Notes under the pieces: generated by a model
The model's database searches: none
Seen by the model: the letters and a program-made list of their open reading frames with translations, nothing else
What the model was told of the DNA's origin: nothing
DNA from: a virus
Direction: 5' to 3' (one strand)
Length of the DNA stretch: 30,254 nt
Virus record (IMG/VR): IMGVR_UViG_3300006802_000346
Span: 1 to 30,254 of that record
Program-made: the position numbers and the translations under genes
Part shown: piece by piece, positions 1 to 6,220 of the stretch
Layout of the letters: every line of letters starts with the position of its first letter
Numbering within the stretch: the first letter of the stretch is position 1

Positions 1-526
1 AGCGACTCTTGCTAACTGGAATCTTTTTCTTTTCGACGGCTTCGGTTCTTTTGATCCTGATCTCATCTACAACCGAATTGAGTACCTGGCAACAGGTCTT
101 GATACGCGGGTCATCTTTCTAGATCACCTATCCATTCTTCTTAGTGGTCTTGATGGCGACGAGCGTCGCATGATTGATACCACAATGACCAAACTCCGCT
201 CATTGGTCGAGAGAACAGGTATCGCAATGTTCCTTGTATCCCATTTGCGGAGGACGTCTAATGACACAAACCATGAAGAGGGTGCCCGCGTCACTTTGGG
301 ACAGCTGCGCGGATCTGGAGCGATTGCACAGCTCTCTGACTCAGTTATTGCGCTCGAAAGAAACCAGCAGAGCACATCTGGAGGAAGTGATACAACTGTG
401 CGAGTCCTCAAGAATCGCTATTCAGGCGAAGTTGGTGTCGCGTGCAAGCTGACATACGATTTATCTACTTGTAAGTTCAATGAAACCGAACACGAAGACG
501 AATTCGATCCAACGACCGATTTCTAA
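1..526 (+). CDS. T7 gp4-like DNA primase/helicase, C-terminal part (5' partial)
   Basis: The open frame enters the window at base 2 and ends at TAA 524-526, so only the end of the helicase domain is present. It is a RecA-fold (DnaB-family) replicative helicase that unwinds the phage fork using NTP. Visible motifs are the Walker B strand VIFLDH followed by LSILLSG, then the MIDTTMTKLRSL helix, the sensor-like VSHLRR, the RGSGAIAQLSD loop and ALERNQQ. These match the order and spacing of T7 gp4 (LDHISIVVS, HLK, RGSGALRQLSD, ALERNQQ). The C-terminal tail is acidic and ends in DPTTDF, like the acidic DTDF end of T7 gp4, which contacts the polymerase; the same role here is inferred. Primase and Walker A lie upstream of the window. 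A small gene overlaps the 3' end in another frame. Confidence 0.95.
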   Translation, partial: ATLANWNLFLFDGFGSFDPDLIYNRIEYLATGLDTRVIFLDHLSILLSGLDGDERRMIDTTMTKLRSLVERTGIAMFLVSHLRRTSNDTNHEEGARVTLGQLRGSGAIAQLSDSVIALERNQQSTSGGSDTTVRVLKNRYSGEVGVACKLTYDLSTCKFNETEHEDEFDPTTDF

Positions 527-602
527 GCCTAATCCCCCTACACCTGAAGCTGTAGCTAAAGCACAGTTTGTTGACAAGACATACGTTTGGCAAGGTAAGT
601 GA
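480..602 (+). CDS. Small overlapping protein, 40 aa, unknown function
   Basis: An ATG at 480 opens a 40-codon frame that overlaps the last 47 bases of the helicase gene in a different frame and ends in TGA 600-602. Its stop overlaps the GTG start of the exonuclease gene (GTGA, 599-602). The product is basic and proline-rich (SKPNPPTPEAV) and ends in WQGK. It fills the only apparent gap (527-598) between two replication genes. The junction CAAGGTAAGTGA is identical to the one at 2478-2489, where another small basic gene ends in QGK and overlaps a GTG start, which supports real translation and coupling. No family is recognised. T7 also carries tiny genes between 4 and 5, but no homology is claimed. 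Confidence 0.6.
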   Translation: MKPNTKTNSIQRPISKPNPPTPEAVAKAQFVDKTYVWQGK

Positions 603-1117
603 ACCTAGTCTTCGACATCGAAACAGACGGGTTATACGATGATGTTACCTGTGTCCACTGTGTATGTATCCATGATCTCGATAGTAAAGAGACGTTTGTC
701 TTTAACGATCAAGGAGATACAGAACCGATTACTCGTGCTGTCACGATGCTTGAAGAGGCCGATCACATCATTGGCCATAACAGTATTGGTTACGATATTC
801 CTGTGCTTAAGCATCTTTACCCCTTTTTCACCCCTGGTGGTGTGGTATTGGATACTTTGGTGCTCTCTCGCTGTATTCATCCAGACCTCCTGGTAATTGA
901 CCAGAAGCGTAAGTGGAAAAACATGCCACTGCAGTTGTACGGTAGGCACTCGCTTGAAAGCTATGGCTACCGACTAGGAGAGTACAAGGGGTGCTTCGGG
1001 AAGACAGCAGACTGGAAACAATGGTCTCCAGAGATGCAGGACTACATGGTACAGGACGTAAACGTAACAACTAAACTATGGCACCATTTCCAGAAATACC
1101 TGACTGGATCACGTTAG
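599..1117 (+). CDS. 3'-5' proofreading exonuclease, separate half of a family A DNA polymerase
   Basis: This 172-aa protein is the DEDDy exonuclease domain that in T7 is the N-terminus of gp5. The three metal-binding motifs are present: Exo I DIETDG (D6, E8), Exo II HNSIGYDIPVL (D66) and Exo III DYMVQDV (Y149, D153). TLVLSRCIHPDL and HSLESYGYRLGEYKG also match T7 gp5. The start is GTG at 599, forced by the DIETD motif just downstream; an AAGG lies a few bases before it. The frame stops at TAG 1115-1117, exactly at the exonuclease/polymerase boundary. The polymerase domain follows as a separate frame overlapping by 40 bases. Presumably it proofreads in complex with the polymerase subunit; that association is inferred. 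Confidence 0.93.
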   Translation: MNLVFDIETDGLYDDVTCVHCVCIHDLDSKETFVFNDQGDTEPITRAVTMLEEADHIIGHNSIGYDIPVLKHLYPFFTPGGVVLDTLVLSRCIHPDLLVIDQKRKWKNMPLQLYGRHSLESYGYRLGEYKGCFGKTADWKQWSPEMQDYMVQDVNVTTKLWHHFQKYLTGSR

Positions 1118-2349
1118 AGCACAATGTTGCACAGATACTCACAGAACAGGAGTTGTATGGATGGTACTTTGATGAGCCTGCTGCACGGGAACTTGCACAA
1201 ACTCTCTACACCGAGCTTGATGGCCTTAATCGTGTATTACGAGAGCGGTATCCTTACGTCGCTGGATCGGAGTTTACTCCTAAGAGACCTAACAAGACAC
1301 TCGGATACATCGCAGGAGCTACTCTCACTAAGCTGAAGGAGTTCTCTCCAACCAGTCGTGATCACATTGCCTGGGTGATGGAGAACCTTCACGGTTGGAA
1401 GCCAGACAAGAAGACTCAGAATGGCAAGACAGCTATTGATGAGACAGTCCTCAAGGAGATCGGCACAGAGGAATCTCTGCAGTTCTTTCGATGCCTTGAG
1501 TTAACAAAACATCTAGGCATGTTGTCTGAAGGTAACAATGCCTGGCTCAAGCTTGTAAAGAACAATCGAATACATCACCACTGTTCAGTGGCTACTAACA
1601 CATCCCGATGTGCTCACCGTAATCCAAACCTAGCCCAGGTACCGAGTGACTCTGAATTTAGAAAGCTATTCCGCGCTACTCCTGGTTATGTCATGGTTGG
1701 CGCTGATCTCGCAGGTATTGAACTTAGACTCCTCGCTCACTATTTGGCTCGATACGATGGAGGACGTTACGGAGATATTCTTCTCCACGGTGACATTCAC
1801 CAGGAGAATGCCGACAAGATAGGCATTAGCAGGCGCCTAGTAAAGACTGTTACTTACGCCTTCCTCTATGGGGCAGGTGACCAAAAGATTGGACTTAGTT
1901 ATGACCCCCTCCTTACTCCATCCGCTGCAAAGACCAAAGGTGCTGAAATACGGCAAGCATACATGGATGCAATTCCTGGACTTGAGGAACTGGTTACGGC
2001 GGTTAAGCGTAAGGCCACCGAGTCTGGTGAGGTCCGTGCTATTGACGGTCGCCGCATTCCTTGTGATGGTGCTCACAAAGCCTTGAACTATCTCTTGCAG
2101 GGATCAGCAGCATGTGTAGCTAAGCAATGGATGTGGATCGCTCACGTCCACAACTATGTGCAAGGTCTAGAAGGTCACCAGCTTGCCTTCGTACATGATG
2201 AACTGCAGTACGAATGCACACCTGACATTGCTAATGATCTTAAGTTTCTCTTAGAGCTAGCAGCCACTATGGCTGGCGAAGCATATAACCTCCGAATCCC
2301 TATTGCTGCCGAAGGGAAGATCGGATCCACCTGGGCAGACGTGCACTAA
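1078..2349 (+). CDS. Family A DNA polymerase, polymerase domain (T7 gp5-like)
   Basis: This 423-aa protein is the thumb/palm/fingers part of a T7-type replicative polymerase. It begins with ITLEHNVAQIL, which aligns with the T7 gp5 segment just after the exonuclease domain. Motif A is GADLAGIELR (D210), motif B is KTVTYAFLYGAG (K256, Y260, Y264) and motif C is VHDE (D374). THRFPNLAQIP of T7 appears as AHRNPNLAQVP. Y260 occupies the position called 762 in E. coli Pol I. The stretch between LRER and SPTSRDHI is about 35 residues, against roughly 80 in T7, so most of the thioredoxin-binding insertion is missing. ATG 1078 is the only plausible start: the frame is closed by TAA at 1072-1074, and no clear Shine-Dalgarno precedes it. 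The upstream exonuclease gene is in another frame with no obvious slippery heptamer in the overlap. Confidence 0.95.
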   Translation: MAPFPEIPDWITLEHNVAQILTEQELYGWYFDEPAARELAQTLYTELDGLNRVLRERYPYVAGSEFTPKRPNKTLGYIAGATLTKLKEFSPTSRDHIAWVMENLHGWKPDKKTQNGKTAIDETVLKEIGTEESLQFFRCLELTKHLGMLSEGNNAWLKLVKNNRIHHHCSVATNTSRCAHRNPNLAQVPSDSEFRKLFRATPGYVMVGADLAGIELRLLAHYLARYDGGRYGDILLHGDIHQENADKIGISRRLVKTVTYAFLYGAGDQKIGLSYDPLLTPSAAKTKGAEIRQAYMDAIPGLEELVTAVKRKATESGEVRAIDGRRIPCDGAHKALNYLLQGSAACVAKQWMWIAHVHNYVQGLEGHQLAFVHDELQYECTPDIANDLKFLLELAATMAGEAYNLRIPIAAEGKIGSTWADVH

Positions 2350-2351
2350 TT

Positions 2352-2489
2352 ATGGCTGTTAAATCAAAAACCGCACTTGGTCGAGTAGAGTTTACCTCTC
2401 GTGCTAAATATAAGCACACACGACAAGGTAATGGTAAGCGTTCGCTTGCTAACCATGGTCGAAAACAACGGCGAGGTCAAGGTAAGTGA
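2352..2489 (+). CDS. Small very basic protein, 45 aa, unknown function
   Basis: ATG 2352 follows the polymerase stop by two bases and the frame ends at TGA 2487-2489, overlapping the GTG start of the next gene. The product is strongly basic (KSKTALGR, KYKHTRQGNGKRS, GRKQRRGQGK) with almost no acidic residues, which suggests nucleic-acid binding. Related tiny basic proteins are, to my recollection, found in other cyanophages near replication genes, but no function is known to me. Tight packing between polymerase and gp6 exonuclease supports a real gene with a replication-linked role. Confidence 0.75.
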   Translation: MAVKSKTALGRVEFTSRAKYKHTRQGNGKRSLANHGRKQRRGQGK

Positions 2490-3253
2490 GTCTTCTTATA
2501 GACGCTGATTATATTGTCTACAAATGTTGTGCAGCATGTGAGACAGAAGTTGATTATGGTGATGATGTTATCGTGGTCACCAGCAGATTCTCTGATGCGT
2601 ATGAGATGGTGCTGCGTGAGTTGTACAACATTGCCAACGACTTAGGCTGCTTTGACGATTCTATTCTGTTCTTTTCTGATAGCAGTAACTTTCGTAAACT
2701 GCTTGATTCAACGTATAAAGGACATCGAAACCGTAAGAAACCGTGCGGCTACAAAAGGGTCATCAACAAACTTAAGGAAGACTTCCCGGTTGTTGTGATG
2801 CCAACTCTTGAAGCTGATGATGCGATTGGCATCTACGCTACAAAGGAGGAAGGTCACATCATTTGTTCTCCTGACAAAGACATGCGTCAAATTCCTGGTG
2901 AGCTGTATGATCTTAACAATGAAGTCACACTCATCACAAAAGAACAAGGCTATCGCTGGCATCTTGTACAAACAATGGCAGGTGACCAAACAGATGGCTA
3001 TGCAGGTGTACCTAGTATTGGTGTTAAGCGTGCTGAAGCTCTCCTTGACTCCAAAGGGTGTACCTGGAACACAGTTGTAGACGCATTTGCAGAGAAAGAT
3101 CTTGATGAGGATCATGCTCTACTAAATGCACGCCTTGCCAAGATACTTCAAGTAAATGATTATGATTTCACCAATCAAGAAGTCAGACTCTGGTCTCCCT
3201 CCACCAGTGTTGGAGCTGAGGATGGAGCAGCAGTTCAAACTCAAGCAGATTGA
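2486..3253 (+). CDS. T7 gp6-like 5'-3' exonuclease (FEN/PIN nuclease fold)
   Basis: This 255-aa protein is a flap-endonuclease-family 5'-3' exonuclease. In T7 the counterpart (gp6) removes RNA primers and degrades host DNA to feed phage dNTP pools. Acidic metal-binding residues are seen in order: LLIDAD (D6, D8), LEADDAIG (E109, D111, D112), CSPDKDM (D130, D132) and MAGDQTDGYAGVPSIGVKRA (D167, D170), the last also forming the helix-three-turn-helix DNA-binding element. The GTG start at 2486 lies directly before the N-terminal LLIDAD strand, and no in-frame ATG is possible before it without losing the fold. It overlaps the preceding gene by four bases, and the downstream gene begins inside its 3' end. 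Confidence 0.92.
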   Translation: MSLLIDADYIVYKCCAACETEVDYGDDVIVVTSRFSDAYEMVLRELYNIANDLGCFDDSILFFSDSSNFRKLLDSTYKGHRNRKKPCGYKRVINKLKEDFPVVVMPTLEADDAIGIYATKEEGHIICSPDKDMRQIPGELYDLNNEVTLITKEQGYRWHLVQTMAGDQTDGYAGVPSIGVKRAEALLDSKGCTWNTVVDAFAEKDLDEDHALLNARLAKILQVNDYDFTNQEVRLWSPSTSVGAEDGAAVQTQAD

Positions 3254-3449
3254 AGACGCACTTCGACACCCCAATACACAGAAGGAAGACATCATCACTG
3301 TCTTCATGGCTCTACAGCATCAAAATTTTGTACTAGCTAACTCAGTATCTAATCTTGTCAAAAATTGGCCAACAGTAACAGCACAGGACCCACCTACTAC
3401 AAACGCGGAAGCATTCAAGTTTGGGACTTCATTCGAGACCAGCGATTGA
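3222..3449 (+). CDS. Conserved small protein, 75 aa, unknown function
   Basis: The frame overlaps the end of gp6 and the start of the DUF3310 gene. ATG 3222 is preferred over an ATG at 3156, because residues from MEQQFKLKQIEDAL onward look like an independent helical protein, while the upstream part only reads gp6 in another frame. The helical core KEDIITVFMALQHQNFVLANSV resembles small proteins I recall from other cyanophages, of unknown function. The C-terminus (PPTTNAEAFKFGTS) looks disordered. It sits in the block leading to the nucleotide-metabolism genes. Confidence 0.7.
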   Translation: MEQQFKLKQIEDALRHPNTQKEDIITVFMALQHQNFVLANSVSNLVKNWPTVTAQDPPTTNAEAFKFGTSFETSD

Positions 3450-3679
3450 ACTTCCATCTCGGTAATGCCATCAAATACATTTGCCGAGCTGGGTACAAAG
3501 ACAAAAACTCTGCGGAGGAAGACCTCAAGAAAGCCATCCACTACCTTCAAAATGAACTCGATTACCACCAATCCCTACGACCTGTACGCAGCGAGAGCAA
3601 AGGAATTCCGGAAGGCGTATCAACTTCCGAGTGGATTGACGCCTACCACGCTAGAGTTGCAGCAGAATTTGATAGATGA
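3365..3679 (+). CDS. DUF3310 protein (T7 gp1.7 family)
   Basis: The 104-aa product carries the DUF3310 signature: TYYKRGSIQVWDFI, then LNFHLGNAIKYICRAGYKD and AEEDLKKAIHYLQNEL (residues about 9-67). T7 gp1.7, the best-known member, has been described as a nucleotide kinase; whether this short form is active is unknown. The start appears to be TTG at 3365, as no ATG or GTG lies upstream of the conserved part without running into the neighbouring gene. It overlaps the 75-aa gene before it and the MazG gene after it. Position beside mazG and the ribonucleotide reductase genes fits a nucleotide-metabolism role. Confidence 0.85.
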   Translation: MANSNSTGPTYYKRGSIQVWDFIRDQRLNFHLGNAIKYICRAGYKDKNSAEEDLKKAIHYLQNELDYHQSLRPVRSESKGIPEGVSTSEWIDAYHARVAAEFDR

Positions 3680-3956
3680 AGAGTACGTGGAAGTTTGCGA
3701 AGCAGTCCATGAACTATGGGATGATGTAACAAACAAACGTGCCAGAGAGAATCTCCTAAAGGAGCTTTGCGATCTGGTTTATGTGTGCCATCAAATGGCA
3801 ACAGCATTTAATTGGGACCTGACAACTGCTTATATGCGGGTCCATGAAAGCAATATGTCCAAACTCGATGAGAACGGTCAGCCCATTCGTCGAGAGGACG
3901 GAAAGATCCTCAAAGGACCTAACTATTTCACCCCCTCTCTTATTGACCTTGTATGA
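3552..3956 (+). CDS. mazG: MazG-like nucleotide pyrophosphohydrolase
   Basis: This all-alpha NTP pyrophosphatase hydrolyses (d)NTPs to monophosphates and pyrophosphate. The metal-binding signature is visible as IDEEYVEVCEA (E43, E44, E47) followed by KELCDLVYV (E71, D74). The downstream HESNMSKLDENGQPI and LKGPNYFTPSL are typical of cyanophage MazG-like proteins. ATG 3552 (134 aa) is chosen; an in-frame ATG at 3465 would add residues that only re-read the conserved DUF3310 core in another frame. The stop overlaps the nrdA start (ATGA, 3953-3956). Cyanophage MazG has been proposed to alter host nucleotide-alarmone levels or recycle bases from host DNA; the substrate here is unknown. Confidence 0.85.
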   Translation: MNSITTNPYDLYAARAKEFRKAYQLPSGLTPTTLELQQNLIDEEYVEVCEAVHELWDDVTNKRARENLLKELCDLVYVCHQMATAFNWDLTTAYMRVHESNMSKLDENGQPIRREDGKILKGPNYFTPSLIDLV

Positions 3957-5338
3957 CCACTGAACTGATTGCCCGAACTGGTCGCGTCCAGAACTGGATT
4001 GACGACCCTAACTCTCGACTGCCTGTGTCCTGCACAGTATTTGTCGTAGAAGACACTATGGAGGGACCCAATGGAATTGAAGCATCGTGGCGATTTGTAT
4101 CACACGCTCTTAGATATGGAGCTGGCGTTGCTGTGCATTTGTCTAAGCTGCGATCCAAGGGATCTGAGAACGGCAAAGGACTTGTTGCATCAGGTCCGGT
4201 TAGCTTTGCCAAAATCTATAGCACCCTGAATGAGATCCTACGCCGAGGAGGTGTATACAAAAATGGAGCTGTTGTTTGTCATCTTGATCTTAGCCATCCC
4301 GACATCCTTGAGTTTGTTAATGCTACGCGAGCTGAACTCCCGTGGGTTAAGCGGTGCGTCAACATCAACCGATTTTGGTGGGGAGAAGCTAGCCAAGAAG
4401 TTAAAAATGCCGTCATCGAAGGCATACGCCGAGGCGATATTTGGCTTAATAAAACAAAAGTAGACAAAGATGGAAATCGAATCCGGGGAAACGTTTGCCT
4501 GGAAGTGTACTTGCCTTCACGGGGAACCTGTCTTCTGCAACATGTCAACCTCGGTGCTTGCGAGTTCAATGACATTCAACGTGCGTTTGTCAACGGAATG
4601 TCCGAGTTGTGCGCCCTCCATGGACAAACAGGCGTTGCAGCTAGCGGAGAATACCTCCCTCCGGAGACGGATCGCCAGGTCGGTTTGGGAATCCTCGGAT
4701 TGGCTAACCTGCTCCGTCGCAACGGTGTGACTTACAAGGAGTTTGGCGAAGCTCTTGAAATTATCAACAATCGTCAACCTATTAGCCGAACACCAGCTGC
4801 TGAACTAGCACTAGAGCTTCAAGCTGGCATTGAACAAGCTGCACAAATTGCTAAGGCAAGCAAGATGGAGCGAGCCTTTGCTATTGCTCCTACAGCTAGC
4901 TGCAGCTACCGCTACACAGACTTGGATGGGTACACCACCTGCCCTGAGATTGCTCCCCCTATTGCGCGCCATGTAGACCGCGATAGTGGAACCTTTGGTG
5001 TACAGTCCTTTGATTACGGTCCTGTTGAGATCGCATCTGAGGTTGGCTGGGATGCCTATTTTAAGGTTGCTAACGGCATCGTCAAGATGCTTGACCGCAC
5101 GGGACTTCTTCACGGTTATAGCTTCAATAGTTGGTCGGATGTGATCACCTATGACGAAGCGTTTATTGAAGAGTGGTTGGATTCACCCCAGACCTCCCTT
5201 TACTACTCGCTCCAGGTCATGGGAGACACTCAAGACAAGTCCAGTGCATATGCTGCATTGGATGAGGATGAGGTCAGTGATTACCTGGAGTCGCTTCTAA
5301 ACGATAACCCTGCTCCAGATTGTAATTGCGGCGAATGA
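3953..5338 (+). CDS. nrdA: Class I ribonucleotide reductase, large (alpha) subunit
   Basis: The 461-aa protein reduces ribonucleotides to deoxyribonucleotides. Active-site residues are the redox pair C27 (PVSC) and C193 (GTCLL, before VNLGA), and the triad N180, C182, E184 (GNVCLEV). The LYYSL motif gives adjacent Y417 and Y418, the tyrosine pair that relays the radical from a small subunit in class I enzymes. The C-terminal tail ends CNCGE, giving a thiol pair (C457, C459) for re-reduction. The PTASCSYRYTDLDGYTTCPE segment is the loop near the nucleotide. No N-terminal ATP-cone is seen, and the protein is much shorter than E. coli NrdA, so overall ATP/dATP activity control is probably absent. 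It overlaps mazG and nrdB by four bases each. Relatives have been annotated as class II (B12-dependent), which the tyrosine pair and partner gene contradict. Confidence 0.92.
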   Translation: MTTELIARTGRVQNWIDDPNSRLPVSCTVFVVEDTMEGPNGIEASWRFVSHALRYGAGVAVHLSKLRSKGSENGKGLVASGPVSFAKIYSTLNEILRRGGVYKNGAVVCHLDLSHPDILEFVNATRAELPWVKRCVNINRFWWGEASQEVKNAVIEGIRRGDIWLNKTKVDKDGNRIRGNVCLEVYLPSRGTCLLQHVNLGACEFNDIQRAFVNGMSELCALHGQTGVAASGEYLPPETDRQVGLGILGLANLLRRNGVTYKEFGEALEIINNRQPISRTPAAELALELQAGIEQAAQIAKASKMERAFAIAPTASCSYRYTDLDGYTTCPEIAPPIARHVDRDSGTFGVQSFDYGPVEIASEVGWDAYFKVANGIVKMLDRTGLLHGYSFNSWSDVITYDEAFIEEWLDSPQTSLYYSLQVMGDTQDKSSAYAALDEDEVSDYLESLLNDNPAPDCNCGE

Positions 5339-6051
5339 ACCCCTATCAAAAACTACTTAATCGTAAACGTAAATGGTCCCCAGTACAGACAACTGCTGGG
5401 GCTGTAGCTGAAGGTGCAGAAGAGACTATCTTCCGTGCTTTGGCTATCCGACATATGGAACTCCCTGTTGGTGAGTTTATTAAAGAAGGAATGAAACGTG
5501 AGTATCCAGAGCTATCGCACGACCTACTGTTGTCCAATATCAAAGACGAAGAGAACCACGACCTGGCTCTTGGTTACATTGCCAATGCTCTTGGAACAGA
5601 TCCTAAGGCCGAAGCAGAAGCCCTCCGTCTTAAAACTGCTTGGGAAGCGCATCCTGATCACACGATCCTCAAAGCATTGGTGGCCGAGCGTGCAATTTTC
5701 TTCGTTCTACTCCCTTTCTTCCGCTTTAATGGTGACGCTGGTCTCCGAACAGTAAGTGCCGATATTAGTCGTGATGAACAAGTCCACGTTGCTACCAATA
5801 GCCTTGTTTGTAGTGAGTTGGGGCTTAGTTTCTCTCCTTCTCTTGATAAACTGCGTAAGGCAACTATCGCTTGGGTCCTAGAGCCACTAGGTAGAAATAC
5901 TCACTCAAAATATTTAGACAAAAAATTTTGGCTAGATGCAAGCGACAACTTGATGTATCAAGGTAAGGCACCCGAACTTTCTGAGACAAAGCGAGCACGG
6001 ATGCCTGCCTTCTTTGAACATGCCAACCCCAACTTACCTCAATACGCTTGA
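5335..6051 (+). CDS. nrdB: Class I ribonucleotide reductase, small (beta) subunit, lacking the radical tyrosine
   Basis: The 238-aa protein has a ferritin-like four-helix R2 fold that houses a two-metal site. Ligand motifs are the first ExxH, EENH (E72, H75), the helix glutamate in VAERAIFF (E118) and the second ExxH, RDEQVH (E148, H151). The remaining ligand is a glutamate near residues 42-47. In E. coli the radical tyrosine lies four residues after the first ligand histidine; here that position is L79. The enzyme therefore cannot use a standard Tyr122 radical and probably uses a metal-centred oxidant. ATG 5335 overlaps the nrdA stop (ATGA); a TTG at 5326 is less likely. The C-terminus (HANPNLPQYA) ends in a tyrosine near the tail that docks the large subunit. 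Confidence 0.9.
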   Translation: MNPYQKLLNRKRKWSPVQTTAGAVAEGAEETIFRALAIRHMELPVGEFIKEGMKREYPELSHDLLLSNIKDEENHDLALGYIANALGTDPKAEAEALRLKTAWEAHPDHTILKALVAERAIFFVLLPFFRFNGDAGLRTVSADISRDEQVHVATNSLVCSELGLSFSPSLDKLRKATIAWVLEPLGRNTHSKYLDKKFWLDASDNLMYQGKAPELSETKRARMPAFFEHANPNLPQYA

Positions 6052-6220
6052 GACATTTGGTCTCTCCGTAAAGAGTATCCTCCAAGAACTGGAGGAAAAC
6101 TTTCCACCCGTTAATCCCCACCCGGATGATCCACACTCATTAATAATGTACCGCTCTGGCCAACGTTCTGTGGTCGAGTGGATTCAACACCGAATCACTG
6201 AAGAACAAAATGGCTACTAA
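6020..6220 (+). CDS. Small hypothetical protein, 66 aa
   Basis: ATG 6020 lies inside the nrdB 3' end and the frame stops at TAA 6218-6220, overlapping the start of the next gene. The product is acidic and probably helical (SVKSILQELEENFPP, then SGQRSVVEWIQHRITEEQ). No family is recognised. It bridges the nucleotide-supply block and the virion genes, with overlaps on both sides, which supports it being translated. A TTG three codons further upstream is an alternative start. Confidence 0.65.
   Translation: MPTPTYLNTLETFGLSVKSILQELEENFPPVNPHPDDPHSLIMYRSGQRSVVEWIQHRITEEQNGY

Noticed and set aside
1075-1117. Programmed -1 frameshift fusing exonuclease and polymerase
   Set aside because: No slippery X XXY YYZ heptamer is visible in the overlap, and the polymerase has its own ATG. 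It is kept only as a test in the findings.
3465-3551. Longer N-terminus for the MazG-like protein starting at ATG 3465
   Set aside because: The extra residues re-read the conserved DUF3310 core in another frame, and MazG-like homology begins at about 3552.
3953-5338. Class II (B12-dependent) ribonucleotide reductase
   Set aside because: The adjacent tyrosine pair Y417-Y418 and an overlapping ferritin-like small-subunit gene identify class I.
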